From assembly GCA_019359595.1 (NCBI GenBank), contig JAHHGZ010000004.1:220999-284998 (forward strand): a DNA stretch of 64,000 nucleotides. The letters run 5' to 3'. The stretch comes from Cyanomargarita calcarea GSE-NOS-MK-12-04C. Its GTDB lineage: Bacteria > Cyanobacteriota > Cyanobacteriia > Cyanobacteriales > Nostocaceae. Under the pieces are notes generated by a model, which was not told the DNA's origin, searched no databases, and saw only the letters and a list, made by a program, of their open reading frames with translations. The translations under genes were made by a program, and so were the position numbers. Below are positions 35,752 to 44,983 of the stretch, piece by piece; position 1 is the stretch's first letter, and each line of letters starts with the position of its first letter.

Positions 35752-38385
35752 TTACATCCCTAACAGTTCATCTATAAGTAAAGTCGGCAAGTCCTCTGGA
35801 ATCACACTCCGCACTATCGTCACTTTGTGGCTTTCTTGTTGGGTGGCCATATCTACAGCGATCGCCTCGATGCGAATTTCCAAGCAGCCAAAGGGGATTT
35901 GTAGTTGAGTCGTCACTTCCCGAACTCCGGTTCGCTTAGTCCGCAAATCTGTCAGCCAATGGGGACCATCTAGGAGCCAGCGCGTTTGGTAATCCTGAAC
36001 CCATAATTTCACAGCTATTTGAGGACTCACAGCAGGTAGCTCTACTCGCACCCGTAAAGACTTACCTGAAACTAATTCACCCTCTTGTACATACAGTTGG
36101 GGAATTGGCAACGGCTCCATAAGTTGCGCTGCCATTGACACAGGCACTGGTACATCTAACACTGGTTCCTCTTCAACAGACAATTCGCCGATCGCAATGT
36201 CGGGATCGTCCACAACAATTTCTTTCGCCAACCAAGCCGAGGGTGGTTTGATATAGGGAGGTGGTGGCGGTGGTGGTGGTAATTGCAAACGAGGGGGGAG
36301 TTTTGGAGGGGGGGGAGGAGGAGGGGGTAAGGGAGACAAAGAAGGAGTTTTCTCTTCTATTGTCGCGATTGTTATTTCCTCATCAATATCTATTTCATTG
36401 CCGGTGAGATAGGTATAGTCTTGGTATTGCACATCAATGGTTTCAGGCAAGGTGTATCCTTGGCTCTGCATCCACTTTTGAATTAGGGGGGATAATTGAG
36501 GGCTATTTGCTGCGATTAATTCAGCACTACGCGGGACGACTAGTTGAGCAAAAGAGTCATCTTCATGTTGTGCATCCTCTGAGATTAATTCAGATACATC
36601 TTCATAGTGAGCTTCAATTATATTTTTCGGCTCTTGTTCGCAGTTAGATTCGGTTGTTTCCGGATGTTCCTCAATAGCCTCAAAATCAAAAGCATCTGGC
36701 TGATTGAGTTCTACAGATTCTGTGCGATCGGGTAAAGCTTTTAGCCGTCTCAGATAGGGAAAACTACTACCAAAAATGGTTGTGTCCTCTTTTACTATTG
36801 GCTCTGAGATTACAGTAATAGTTCCAACCATCCCTTCGGTTTGCTCCCCATTAAAACTTGGCAGTTGAGGCGATCGCGAGCTTACTGACTTTTTGCGCCT
36901 TCTTGGTTCCAGACGGGGGGGGAGAGATTTTGTTGGCGAGGCCTTCAATAGCAGTGCCTGGGGTTGTTTTGCGGTTTTTACTAAATTAAAAAGCTCCAAA
37001 TCTAGAGATACAGGTGCTTCAACAACAGAAGCTGGTGCCTTCTTCGCGTAGTTTAATTCCTCACTAAAGCTTTTTTTCGCAGCACTGATTGCCAGTAATT
37101 CTGTGACATCGGCTGTAATTGTGAATGATTGGCTGGCTAAAAGCATGACTTCGCCAACGCGCTCAAAGGCACCATACAAACTGATATCTGCCAAAATCAG
37201 CTTGGATTCGCAATTTTTGGGAATCTCCAACAAGGAAGTAAAACTAAACGGCAGTAATTTTTCTGACAATCCTTGCCGAACTTCAGAAAATATTTGCGAT
37301 TCTTGGGGCGATCGCATGGATATTCTAACTTCTGTTCCTAATACGCTTTCTCGATCTGATATTTCACCCAGTTCTATACCGATATTTTCTTTGAATTCGA
37401 CGTGACCATTAATACTTATATTTTCTCCCCAACGAGTAAAATATATTTCCTCATCCAGAGTCAGTAACAGTGGTGGTTCTGCGACAGTTGCCGCTGAATC
37501 CTCAACTGGGGGTTCATCTTCCAGTAAGGGTTCAGAAGTTGGTAAAGCTAATTCTATTAAATTGTGTAAGATTTGCTCTGCTGAGTCACCTTTAACCCAT
37601 ACAGGCGTGACAGGCTCATCAATAACAGATAGTTGCTCACTGGTTTCTGAGTCAACCAAGCTTTGTGTAATAATTATTTCACCATCTACAGAAGCTTCTT
37701 GTGAAACAGTTTCCTCGCTGCTTGTTATACCAATAGAATTTTGTGTAGTAATTATTTCTGCTTCAACAACAGGCAGGGGTGCAGGGGGACATTCAGATGG
37801 GGATTGCGACCCAAGTTCTAGCGCTTCCTCCCGCAGCATTCTGTTCGTAGACATTGCCCCTGCTCGCTGCCCCCTTTCCCCTTGCTTCTTCTGTTCAACT
37901 TCCTCGATCGCCGATTCTTGGATAACAGCGGTTTCTAGTGAAACAGGTTTTGGCGCAATCGACACTGAAACCAGTGAGACTTCCTGATTCTCCTCAACTG
38001 GCAATGTTTGAGGAGGGTTCGATTGTCCCAAATTATCGGCAACTGAGGACAAAACTTCTAACTGAACGCCGTACTGCCAGGATTTGCCAAGAAAATCTGA
38101 CATTAAATCGCCAGAACATTGCAACTCCCAATTCCCTGGTTTTAGGTACGTAAAAGGAATTACCGCCATTAAACCTTCTGAATTCGTCCGACGCGATCGC
38201 CTATTGACTCGACGCTTCGGTGGAACTTCCGTTGATGTAGAAGTTACCCGCACTTCCACATCTGTATTCGCATGGTTAAAGCGAGCTACAACTCTATACG
38301 AACCTTCTAAAATTTGCGTATTTGACGATAGGGGATGCCAAGAGCGATCGCCCTGTTTCTGGATTAGAAATTGCCAGTGTTCCAT
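35752..38385 (-). CDS. large hypothetical protein with proline-rich segment
   Basis: An 877-residue cytoplasmic-looking protein, no signal peptide. The N-terminal 120 residues (MEHWQFLIQKQGDRSWHPL, then GSYRVVARFNHANTDVEVRV) look like a beta-sandwich. The middle is long, acidic, low-complexity and Ser/Glu-rich, and probably disordered. Near residue 680 come two blocks of eight prolines. The C-terminus (VSGKSLRVRVELPAVSPQIA, then VWVQDYQTRWLLDGP-like) appears folded again. Some short motifs (FTYLKPGNWELQC, TTQLQIPFGCLEIR) look conserved. I recognise no family. I use the ATG at 38385; the frame extends to 38430. It lies 63 bp before psaI's side and 108 bp after hisS, same strand. Confidence 0.8.
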   Translation of the reverse strand: MEHWQFLIQKQGDRSWHPLSSNTQILEGSYRVVARFNHANTDVEVRVTSTSTEVPPKRRVNRRSRRTNSEGLMAVIPFTYLKPGNWELQCSGDLMSDFLGKSWQYGVQLEVLSSVADNLGQSNPPQTLPVEENQEVSLVSVSIAPKPVSLETAVIQESAIEEVEQKKQGERGQRAGAMSTNRMLREEALELGSQSPSECPPAPLPVVEAEIITTQNSIGITSSEETVSQEASVDGEIIITQSLVDSETSEQLSVIDEPVTPVWVKGDSAEQILHNLIELALPTSEPLLEDEPPVEDSAATVAEPPLLLTLDEEIYFTRWGENISINGHVEFKENIGIELGEISDRESVLGTEVRISMRSPQESQIFSEVRQGLSEKLLPFSFTSLLEIPKNCESKLILADISLYGAFERVGEVMLLASQSFTITADVTELLAISAAKKSFSEELNYAKKAPASVVEAPVSLDLELFNLVKTAKQPQALLLKASPTKSLPPRLEPRRRKKSVSSRSPQLPSFNGEQTEGMVGTITVISEPIVKEDTTIFGSSFPYLRRLKALPDRTESVELNQPDAFDFEAIEEHPETTESNCEQEPKNIIEAHYEDVSELISEDAQHEDDSFAQLVVPRSAELIAANSPQLSPLIQKWMQSQGYTLPETIDVQYQDYTYLTGNEIDIDEEITIATIEEKTPSLSPLPPPPPPPPKLPPRLQLPPPPPPPPYIKPPSAWLAKEIVVDDPDIAIGELSVEEEPVLDVPVPVSMAAQLMEPLPIPQLYVQEGELVSGKSLRVRVELPAVSPQIAVKLWVQDYQTRWLLDGPHWLTDLRTKRTGVREVTTQLQIPFGCLEIRIEAIAVDMATQQESHKVTIVRSVIPEDLPTLLIDELLGM

Positions 38386-38492
38386 TGTTTGTGATGCTTG
38401 GACCGAACAGCAGCTAGGTAATACTTGCATTACCTTGCTTGCAAGTTTACATCAGTATTTTGCAATTGCATCACATAATGTTTAGTTTTCAA

Positions 38493-39770
38493 TCAGACAT
38501 TAGTATTCAGTGTAACAATTTGCTGTCTGAGTTCCTCGCTTTTGGCTAAAAATTCGACTTGTGCCAATGATTCCTGCTGTTTTGTAGCCATCCACTTTAA
38601 TTTGACAGTTTTCTTTTTGGCTTCTTCATCGCCCACAATCAAACAAGCTACGGTTCCGCTACGTTCGGCTTGTGTAAATTGCTTCCTAAAACCATTGCCG
38701 CTGAGGTCTAATTGAACACTAAAGCCTAATATACGTAACTTTTGTGCTAGCACCAAAGCTTGAGACTCAGCCAAATCGCCTTTTGATACTATATAAAAGT
38801 CTAATTTTGGCAAGAAAGGCGTTTGAAATTGTTGGAGTAACAAAATTAACCGCTCTAAACCGATCGCCCAACCAACAGCAGGCATTTGAGAACCTCCCAA
38901 CTGTCCGACCAAATTATCATAGCGACCACCACCACAGATTGTTGCTTGTTCCAAATCATCAGAGATAATTTCAAAAGTCGTGTGGGTGTAATAGTCCAAA
39001 CCCCTCAGAACTCTGGAATTTACCGTATAAGCAATACCCAGATCGCTTAACAATTGCTGCACCCGCTCAAAACGTCGTTGCGAGAAAAAATCAAGATAGT
39101 CTAAAATACTAGGAGCATTTTGAGTAATTTCTTGAGTGCGTGGGTTTTTACTATCGAAAATTCGCAAAGGATTGCGGGTCAGGTACTGTTGAGATGGGTC
39201 TAAATCTTGCTCGTAAGGCTTTAAGTAGTCTATTATTGCGGATTCATAACATTTCCGATTGTCTGAAATACCCACAGAATTAATTTCTAAGCGGAGATTG
39301 TTCAGACCGAGAGTTTGCAGAATATCACAGGCGATCGCAATTACTTCTGCATCAGAAGAAGCTTCTCCTGAACCCAAAACTTCTACCCCTAACTGATGAA
39401 ACTGCCTTTGCCGGACGACGGATGGGCTTTCATAACGAAACATTGCTCCTGCATACCATAGCCGTTGCACAGCCCCTTGAGTGTATAGACTATGTTCAAT
39501 TACTGCCCGCACCACTCCAGCAGTTCCTTCTGGACGTAGACTAATTGAATTCTCATCCTTGTCATGAAAACTATATATTTCTTTGCCAATAAAATCCGTA
39601 TTTTCACTTAAAGCGTCAAATAAATCCGCCTGTTCAAATATGGGCGTGCGAATTTCTGTATAAGCAGCCCTCATCAAGATTTCACGGGTAGTAGTTTCCA
39701 CCCATTGCCAGTAAACGACCTCCTCAGGTAGGATGTCTCGCGTCCCATGTAAGGCTTGTATAGTATTCAA
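38493..39770 (-). CDS. hisS: histidyl-tRNA synthetase
   Basis: A 425-residue class II synthetase charging tRNA-His. Motifs: N-terminal ALHGTRDILPEE, motif 2 region SLRPEGTAGVVRA and FRYESPSVVRQRQFHQLGVE, the HisA signature LRGLDYYTHTTFEI, and motif 3 AVGWAIGLERLILLL. The C-terminal anticodon-binding domain begins near KLDFYIVSKGD. Normal length. Single gene or first of a leftward pair with the proline-rich protein. Confidence 0.96.
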   Translation of the reverse strand: MNTIQALHGTRDILPEEVVYWQWVETTTREILMRAAYTEIRTPIFEQADLFDALSENTDFIGKEIYSFHDKDENSISLRPEGTAGVVRAVIEHSLYTQGAVQRLWYAGAMFRYESPSVVRQRQFHQLGVEVLGSGEASSDAEVIAIACDILQTLGLNNLRLEINSVGISDNRKCYESAIIDYLKPYEQDLDPSQQYLTRNPLRIFDSKNPRTQEITQNAPSILDYLDFFSQRRFERVQQLLSDLGIAYTVNSRVLRGLDYYTHTTFEIISDDLEQATICGGGRYDNLVGQLGGSQMPAVGWAIGLERLILLLQQFQTPFLPKLDFYIVSKGDLAESQALVLAQKLRILGFSVQLDLSGNGFRKQFTQAERSGTVACLIVGDEEAKKKTVKLKWMATKQQESLAQVEFLAKSEELRQQIVTLNTNV

Positions 39771-40070
39771 TTTTACTTAGTACTAATTTATATAAGTCCA
39801 AGAACAAATAATCAAAATGGGTAGATTTACGAACCTACCCAACAAAGATACTATTAATTAAATAGTCAAGTAAAAATATTTCTTGAGCAGCATAATTCAA
39901 ATTTCTCTTCTTTCCCTCTCCTTCGTGTACTTGTCACAGCAAAAAAGATGGATAAAGGATTGAACCGCCAAGTACGACAATGAAGCCCCCAAAATTCCCC
40001 AAAATTGGGGGACTTTAAATTTTCTTCTCCCCCCAGAATTGAGGTCAGGGGGCATTAATGACACAGACTA
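39771..40070. repeat. spacer with C/G-run dispersed repeat
   Basis: Around 39978-40055 a repeat reads AAGCCCCCAAAATTCC, then TTGGGGGACTTTAAATTTTC and CCCCCCAGAATTGAGGTCAG. It is the same family as near 50290 and 58070. The GAACCGCCAAGTACGACAA at 39963 resembles the interior of the MITE at 10983. No gene is evident. Confidence 0.5.
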
Positions 40071-40313
40071 CTAGGCACAATACCGATCGCGATAGTAAGC
40101 CAAAATTTGCTCTACACGTTGGCGACCTTGGGAATCAGATGGTGAATACTCAATCCACAAGCCAGCAATTTGACTTTGATTGTAATCAAACTGCTGGGAA
40201 GACTGAGGAATTAAAGCCACTTCTACCCCTTCAACTTGACGCAAATGAGCGGCTACTTCCCGGTAAACCGCCAAAGGTAAATTGGGAAATTCAATTTTTT
40301 CTTTTGTCTCCAT
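40071..40313 (-). CDS. small conserved hypothetical protein, 80 residues
   Basis: An 80-residue soluble protein: METKEKIEFPNLPLAVYREV, then AAHLRQVEGVEVALIPQSS and AGLWIEYSPSDSQGRQRVEQ. The alternation of helix, strand (VEVALIPQ), strand (AGLWIEY) and helix suggests a compact alpha/beta fold. Function unknown. It begins only 3 bp after the stop of the upstream lipoprotein gene, so the two are almost certainly co-transcribed. Confidence 0.72.
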   Translation of the reverse strand: METKEKIEFPNLPLAVYREVAAHLRQVEGVEVALIPQSSQQFDYNQSQIAGLWIEYSPSDSQGRQRVEQILAYYRDRYCA

Positions 40314-40316
40314 ATG

Positions 40317-41243
40317 TCAAGAAGCTCCGGTAGGAACTGGATTTGGTGGTGCAGTTGTTGAAGCTGTAGTTGCTGGGGTTGGATTATCACCCACCATTCT
40401 GGCAACTTCAATACCATATTGTTCCAGAATAACCAGAGGAGAGGAACCTTCATTCATTTCAATCCGCTTCACCAAAACGCCGTTAGACAGGCGATCGCCC
40501 GCTTGTACGTAGCGACTTGTCGGCTCATTCGGTACTTTGATAATTGCTTGGGGTTCCTTACCGACTTGAACCACACCTGAAACAAAAACGGCTAAAGCAA
40601 TTTCTGGTTGTGGTGCTGGTGGTAATACGGGTACTAGATTCGGGTTGGGGACAATTTGTGGTAGTACCTTAGGCATAAGTGGAGTGTAAGAGCGTCTCAC
40701 TGCGATCACTTTTGGGGAGCGTGGCACATAAGCGATCGCCCTTCGATTGATTTTGGGTTTTAGTGAATCTGACGGGACTCTCGTCCGGACTGATATCACA
40801 GCGCTTCTAATTCTAGGTCTCAATACTGCAGTATTGACAGCAGCCCTAGGAGAGAAAGGCAGAGGAGGTAAGGTTGGAACTGGTCTATTAGTTGTATTAG
40901 TTGTTGTATTGGGCAATATGGTGGGCGGTGGCAATATGGTGGCAAATGGATCAACTCTGCCCTTTGACACGATGCCAGCGCGTTGTGTGGCATTTGTTGA
41001 TTGAATTAAATTAGGAGTTGCACTAGCAACAACGGTTCCGGTTTTGGGAGGCACTACTGGGTTACTAAAAGCTTGAGTAGTCGTTGCTGATGGTGATGGT
41101 ACTGCTCCTGGCGTCTGGGTAGGCGCAGGGCTACTAGTAGAACTAGGGCCTGGAGTACTCGCTTGGTCGCCGCCCTCCGATGAACAGGAGGCGATCGCCA
41201 AACTCAAAATAGCTGCAAATGCAATGTTTAAACTTCTGCCCAT
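40317..41243 (-). CDS. proline/threonine-rich lipoprotein, function unknown
   Basis: A 308-residue exported lipoprotein. The signal peptide NIAFAAILSLAIASC ends in a lipobox (IAS-C at about 17-20). Residues about 25-215 are Pro/Thr/Ser-rich and probably extended through the cell wall. A C-terminal folded part of about 70 residues (ALAVFVSGVVQVGKEPQAII, then RYVQAGDRLSNGVLVKRIE) has the beta pattern of PilP/GspC-type HR domains: 'VQAGDxLxNGxxVxxI'. A role in an envelope complex is inferred from that resemblance. It is followed directly by the 80-residue gene. Confidence 0.75.
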   Translation of the reverse strand: MGRSLNIAFAAILSLAIASCSSEGGDQASTPGPSSTSSPAPTQTPGAVPSPSATTTQAFSNPVVPPKTGTVVASATPNLIQSTNATQRAGIVSKGRVDPFATILPPPTILPNTTTNTTNRPVPTLPPLPFSPRAAVNTAVLRPRIRSAVISVRTRVPSDSLKPKINRRAIAYVPRSPKVIAVRRSYTPLMPKVLPQIVPNPNLVPVLPPAPQPEIALAVFVSGVVQVGKEPQAIIKVPNEPTSRYVQAGDRLSNGVLVKRIEMNEGSSPLVILEQYGIEVARMVGDNPTPATTASTTAPPNPVPTGAS

Positions 41244-41417
41244 TAGCCGTTCTCAAAAAGCCATAGGAAAATCTTTTTTGTTGAAATCTACCTATTGAAA
41301 TTTGTATCAAAGGTGAAATCTTTTACCGTTATAACCTAACTTTTTCGATTTCAAGGGTTATTTTGGACACTCGGAGGTTTATCAAAATTGCTGAGGACTG
41401 CAATTTTAAGGTATTTA

Positions 41418-42191
41418 CTATTCTGAAGTCCCCATCAACTGTTTCAACGAATCCAGCCCTTTCTTAACTTGTCGGGAAACCGTGACTACGCTGATACCAA
41501 GGCGTTCTGCCACTTGTTTTTGTGTCAAATCCTGTAAAAACACAAATTCTAAGACTTCGCGAGTTCGTTGTTCAAGCTGAAATAACGCTTGCTGCAAGCG
41601 CATTTGGTCTTCTTGCGCCAGTTGAAAGCTGCGGTAGCGATTATCTGGAACCAGTTCTCCCAAACAGGTAGAACCTTCTTCTCCATCCTGCACTGGCACA
41701 TCTAGACTCAAGGGAGCGCGATTTGCCCAAGCTAATTTAATTTCTTGCCATTGCGAGAGTGAAATTTTCAGCGCTGCTGCTACTTCTGAGTCAGTGGGTT
41801 GGCGATTGTATTGTTCTCTTAAAGAACGCGACACTCCTATTGCCTGCTGTTGCAGTGCCAGCCACCGACGAGGAATTCGTACGCTGACACCTTTATCTCG
41901 CAGATAGTGTTGAATTTCGCCGCGAATGTAAGGAACGGCAAAAGAACTAAAGGCATGACCCTTAGAAATTTCAAATTTTTCAATCGCTCGAATTAGACCC
42001 AAACAGCCTACCTGGAGCAAGTCCTCGTAGCTTTCATGGCATTGATTAATCCAGTAGTGAGCTTCTTTTCTGACTAGTCCAAAATTCAGCTTCACTAGTT
42101 GATTGCGAACATCAGAGTCGCAATGTTGCTCATATTCTCGCAGCAACTGCCAAATTTCATGCTTCAGTTCGTTGGTGACTGTTGTAGTCAT
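41418..42191 (-). CDS. sigF: RNA polymerase sigma factor, group 3 (SigF-like)
   Basis: A 257-residue sigma factor lacking region 1. Region 2 is seen in YEDLLQVGCLGLIRAIEKF and GHAFSSFAVPYIRGEIQHYL. Region 3 is in RIPRRWLALQQQAIG. Region 4 holds VLEFVFLQDLTQKQVAERLG and SVVTVSRQVKKGL. This matches SigF of cyanobacteria (motility/pilus and envelope genes) better than groups 1-2. The position close to psbO, hisS and ftsZ agrees with what I remember of Anabaena-type gene order. ATG 42191 (MTTTVTNEL) is preferred to 42212. Confidence 0.88.
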   Translation of the reverse strand: MTTTVTNELKHEIWQLLREYEQHCDSDVRNQLVKLNFGLVRKEAHYWINQCHESYEDLLQVGCLGLIRAIEKFEISKGHAFSSFAVPYIRGEIQHYLRDKGVSVRIPRRWLALQQQAIGVSRSLREQYNRQPTDSEVAAALKISLSQWQEIKLAWANRAPLSLDVPVQDGEEGSTCLGELVPDNRYRSFQLAQEDQMRLQQALFQLEQRTREVLEFVFLQDLTQKQVAERLGISVVTVSRQVKKGLDSLKQLMGTSE

Positions 42192-42836
42192 AGCACCCTG
42201 TTTATTTGTCAAACAATGAGTTAAATATCCGCTTGGAAAGCCAGCCAGAACTTAGTATTAAATAACACACTTGTTTCTATGGCATAGAAGTTTACATGGC
42301 AGATATCATCTTGAGTTGAGATATCTGCCATAAATGGTTGGTAATCGAACCTAATTTAAATGCGCGATCGGGGTATTTTATTTTTGGCGTTGCGTTGGGA
42401 AGACTTGCAGCTTTTTTTAAAACTACATAGATATAAAATATGAAATTTGTTACTCAAATCAAAACCGGGATTGTACTTATTTTGCCAAATAAAGGATGAA
42501 ATTAGGGTATAGATATAAACTGAGAACAGTAAAGATTTTGTTGAGTTTTAACTAAATTTGATAGTGGGAAATACTGATAAGCAAGATGTTTCTCATGTCA
42601 TCTTCAAGATGATGAAGAAAATTTGAAAATATTTTGAAGAAGGGGAAGGTTTTTTATATATGTGGATTCAGACAAGGCAGCTTTACGGGGGAAGATTAAG
42701 AGCGCTTTATTCCCCCACACCCTCAGAAGTGTGAGGCTATACGTACATAGGCGCTGAACGCCTTCCGTAGGTAGCCCACGTAAGGTGGGCAAGGAAATTG
42801 CATCTTCATGCAGAAATGGTATTAAAAGCAAAAAAA
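42192..42836. repeat. spacer with mosaic repeat cluster
   Basis: Left part (42213-42600) is AT-rich promoter-like sequence for sigF. From about 42636 comes a mosaic. GAAGGGGAAGGTTTTTTATATATGTGG resembles, in its parts, the start of the repeat core at 10703 and 14174. Hairpins follow, such as CCTCAGAAGTGTGAGG (about 42721-42736) and GCCCACGTAAGGTGGGC (about 42774-42790). The cluster closes with a MITE end, CTTCATGCAGAAATGGTATT (42804-42823), matching the tnpB MITE. Confidence 0.55.
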
Positions 42837-42853
42837 AAGGGCGAGATGCCCTT
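42837..42853 (-). terminator. psbO terminator
   Basis: Read leftward, AAGGGC and GCCCTT form a 6-bp stem with a 5-nt loop, followed by at least six T residues. It lies 46 bp after the psbO stop. Confidence 0.8.
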
Positions 42854-42898
42854 ATTTCTTGTACTCAAATCTGTGTTACAGCACGAAAGGTTTAGGAA

Positions 42899-43732
42899 TT
42901 AGCTACGAGCTGATTCAATCCGACCGTAAAACAGACCGCGAATCTTGACTTCTTTAGGCTCACCAGCACCTAAATCGGTATCAGAAGGCTGTTCGCTCTC
43001 GAAGGTACCAGCAATTTCACCAGAAGTATTATCTACTTTGGCGACCGAGAGAGAAATTTTGCCTTTGAGAACTTCTGCACGTTTAACGTTGGTACGCATA
43101 AGTTCTTCGTCGTCAGCTTGGGCAGGGAGAGCCACAGCATTATCATAGCCACTGGTAACACCGCGACCTTTGGGGTCAAGGAAGGCAGCACCACGATAGG
43201 AGGGGACTTTGAAACTGCCTTCAAAGTCAGTAGAGGTGTTAATACTGGTCAAACCGGGCTGTGATTGAGCAACCAAGTCTTTAATCGTGAACAGGAAAGG
43301 TACTCGTTCACCACCAGGTAATTGTACGGTAATGGCTTGAAAATCTAAACCATCTTTTTCCTCGAAGGTCAAGCTGCTATCTGGGTTAATTTTCAGATTG
43401 CCTTGTACTTGGTCAATGGTTGAGGTATACCGAGTCAACAATTTACCAGCGACAAATTCAGCTTCTTGGCGTTTATTAGCGGGTTCTTCTTTGATAAAGA
43501 AACTGGTTGGTTCCAAGCAAAGTTCTTTGATGCTGTAGGACTGGCTGGAATCAATGGGAATCGAACCACGACTAGTTTCTGTTAGTTGGGGGCATTTGTT
43601 AGCCAAGCCAGTGCCTCGAATCTGCTCGTAGGTGAGGATATCCCCACTGCTAGCAGAAGGGGCATCACTGCAAGCAGTTAATAGCCCCAGACACACAGCT
43701 AAAAAGGCAACAATTAAAGCGCGATACCTCAT
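42899..43732 (-). CDS. psbO: photosystem II manganese-stabilising protein PsbO
   Basis: A 277-residue extrinsic PSII subunit that stabilises the oxygen-evolving cluster. The signal peptide ALIVAFLAVCLGLLTAC leads to the mature protein. LTYEQIRGTGLANKCPQL, the second cysteine in KELCLEPTSF (disulfide partner), GGERVPFLFTIKDL and GSFKVPSYRGAAFLDPKGRG are diagnostic. I start at ATG 43732 (MRYRALIVAF), with GAGGTT 9 bases upstream; the frame opens six codons earlier. Monocistronic with its own terminator. Confidence 0.97.
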   Translation of the reverse strand: MRYRALIVAFLAVCLGLLTACSDAPSASSGDILTYEQIRGTGLANKCPQLTETSRGSIPIDSSQSYSIKELCLEPTSFFIKEEPANKRQEAEFVAGKLLTRYTSTIDQVQGNLKINPDSSLTFEEKDGLDFQAITVQLPGGERVPFLFTIKDLVAQSQPGLTSINTSTDFEGSFKVPSYRGAAFLDPKGRGVTSGYDNAVALPAQADDEELMRTNVKRAEVLKGKISLSVAKVDNTSGEIAGTFESEQPSDTDLGAGEPKEVKIRGLFYGRIESARS

Positions 43733-44474
43733 GGTGAACCTCAATGTCAAATTTTAATTTCTAATTTGTAAAACTGCAGTGCTAAACGTACTTATAATAC
43801 GTGTCGCTTTCTCGAGCCTATGGTTTTAAGAATTATCAGTTATCAGTTGTCAGTTTAAACACGAAGGGTTTAAGTCCCCCCAGGAATTGGACACTTAGAC
43901 CTTGGTTGCAATAATAACGTTTGCTTCCTTTGAGATATCCAGCACCATCCGCTTGATCGCGTTATAGCCTGTTCACTGGTCACTGATTTAATCTTAGGTT
44001 ACCCAGAACACAGCATCTTGTTAAGATGTATGGTCTAAAGGGAACAAGAACTTCGAGTAAGTTTTGAGTGGCTGTTGCCTCAAAAAACCATCGCAGTTTC
44101 ACGAGTGGCGGCTTTGAGCCAGCTTTGAGCGCATCAGTGACTACACCCAAGCACAAATGGCTTTTTGCGTCTACGCTTTTTCCTCAGAATACCTGAGTAC
44201 AAAACGATGTCGCTTAAGTCCTACTGTATTGTGTATGTGTCGCCAGTACATACAGCCCATTGTTTGATGGGCATTTCAGCCAGATCATACGATTTTTTTT
44301 GATGCAAAATCAAAACATTCTAGGTAAATCTTAGAACTTGGGCTGGATGTTGGGGAATGGGGAATGGGGAATGGGGAAGAATTAATTCTCTTCACTGTTC
44401 TGTGTTGCCGAGCTTTTATGAAATTAAAAAAAATTTCGGTAAATTGAAGTTGACCTTGTTTACACCAGGTGGAC
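43733..44474. other. 740-bp spacer upstream of psbO
   Basis: It contains the psbO promoter at its left end. A GGGGAAT heptad array (about 44352-44377) lies near the right end, and a short hairpin GCCCATTGTTTGATGGGC lies at about 44257-44274. The 43860-44250 stretch is not repeat-like, less AT-rich than other spacers and without a plausible ORF. A small RNA is possible but I could not match it to any known family. Confidence 0.45.
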
Positions 44475-44798
44475 ATGAATAACGGTAAAAGTTTTGATTC
44501 AGGGAAGTTTTCTCATAAATTGCAAGGAATTGCAACTGAAATACATGATGCAACTGAGTATTGTCAACGCGATCCAATTGCTCTTTTAGCTTTGTTGCGA
44601 CAGTTAGAGTTTTTACACCGCCAGATCCGAGATGGGGTTTTTGTGGATAGTCTGCCCGATAACCGTCAAGCACTTTACTCTTTATTGAAAGATGTCGAGT
44701 CTGAGGGGGGATGGCCTTATATTGAGCGGATGAGGTTGCAAGCCTTTTTAGTTAATTTGCAACCAGACAGTGAGTCAAATACAGAGAATGGGGAGTAG
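44475..44798 (+). CDS. conserved hypothetical protein, 107 residues
   Basis: A helical soluble protein: KLQGIATEIHDATEYCQRDP, then IALLALLRQLEFLHRQIRDG, VDSLPDNRQALYSLLKDVES and GGWPYIERMRLQAFLVNL. The alternating helices and the GGWPYIxRMxL motif look conserved, but I do not know the family. ATG 44475 is chosen over GTG 44469, since AGGTGG would then be its ribosome site. A purine-rich heptad repeat follows the stop. Confidence 0.75.
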   Translation: MNNGKSFDSGKFSHKLQGIATEIHDATEYCQRDPIALLALLRQLEFLHRQIRDGVFVDSLPDNRQALYSLLKDVESEGGWPYIERMRLQAFLVNLQPDSESNTENGE

Positions 44799-44860
44799 AG
44801 GGATGGAGAGAGTTAGGAGTTATGAGTTAGGAGTTTGGAGTTTGGAGTTATAAATTTTTA
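44799..44860. repeat. GGAGTTA-type heptads after the 107-residue gene
   Basis: Directly after the TAG stop come purine-rich repeats, then units of GAGTTAG, GAGTTAT and GAGTTTG between about 44809 and 44850. Confidence 0.65.
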
Positions 44861-44983
44861 ACTTCCATCTCTGAATAAACACGGATAAGAAGGGGCGAGG
44901 GTAAAGGGTAAAGCAAAGGAATAAACCCGTGTTTTTATCATTTATAGCAGGAGGTGCAGAGCCAATTGCGCTGCTCCTCATTC

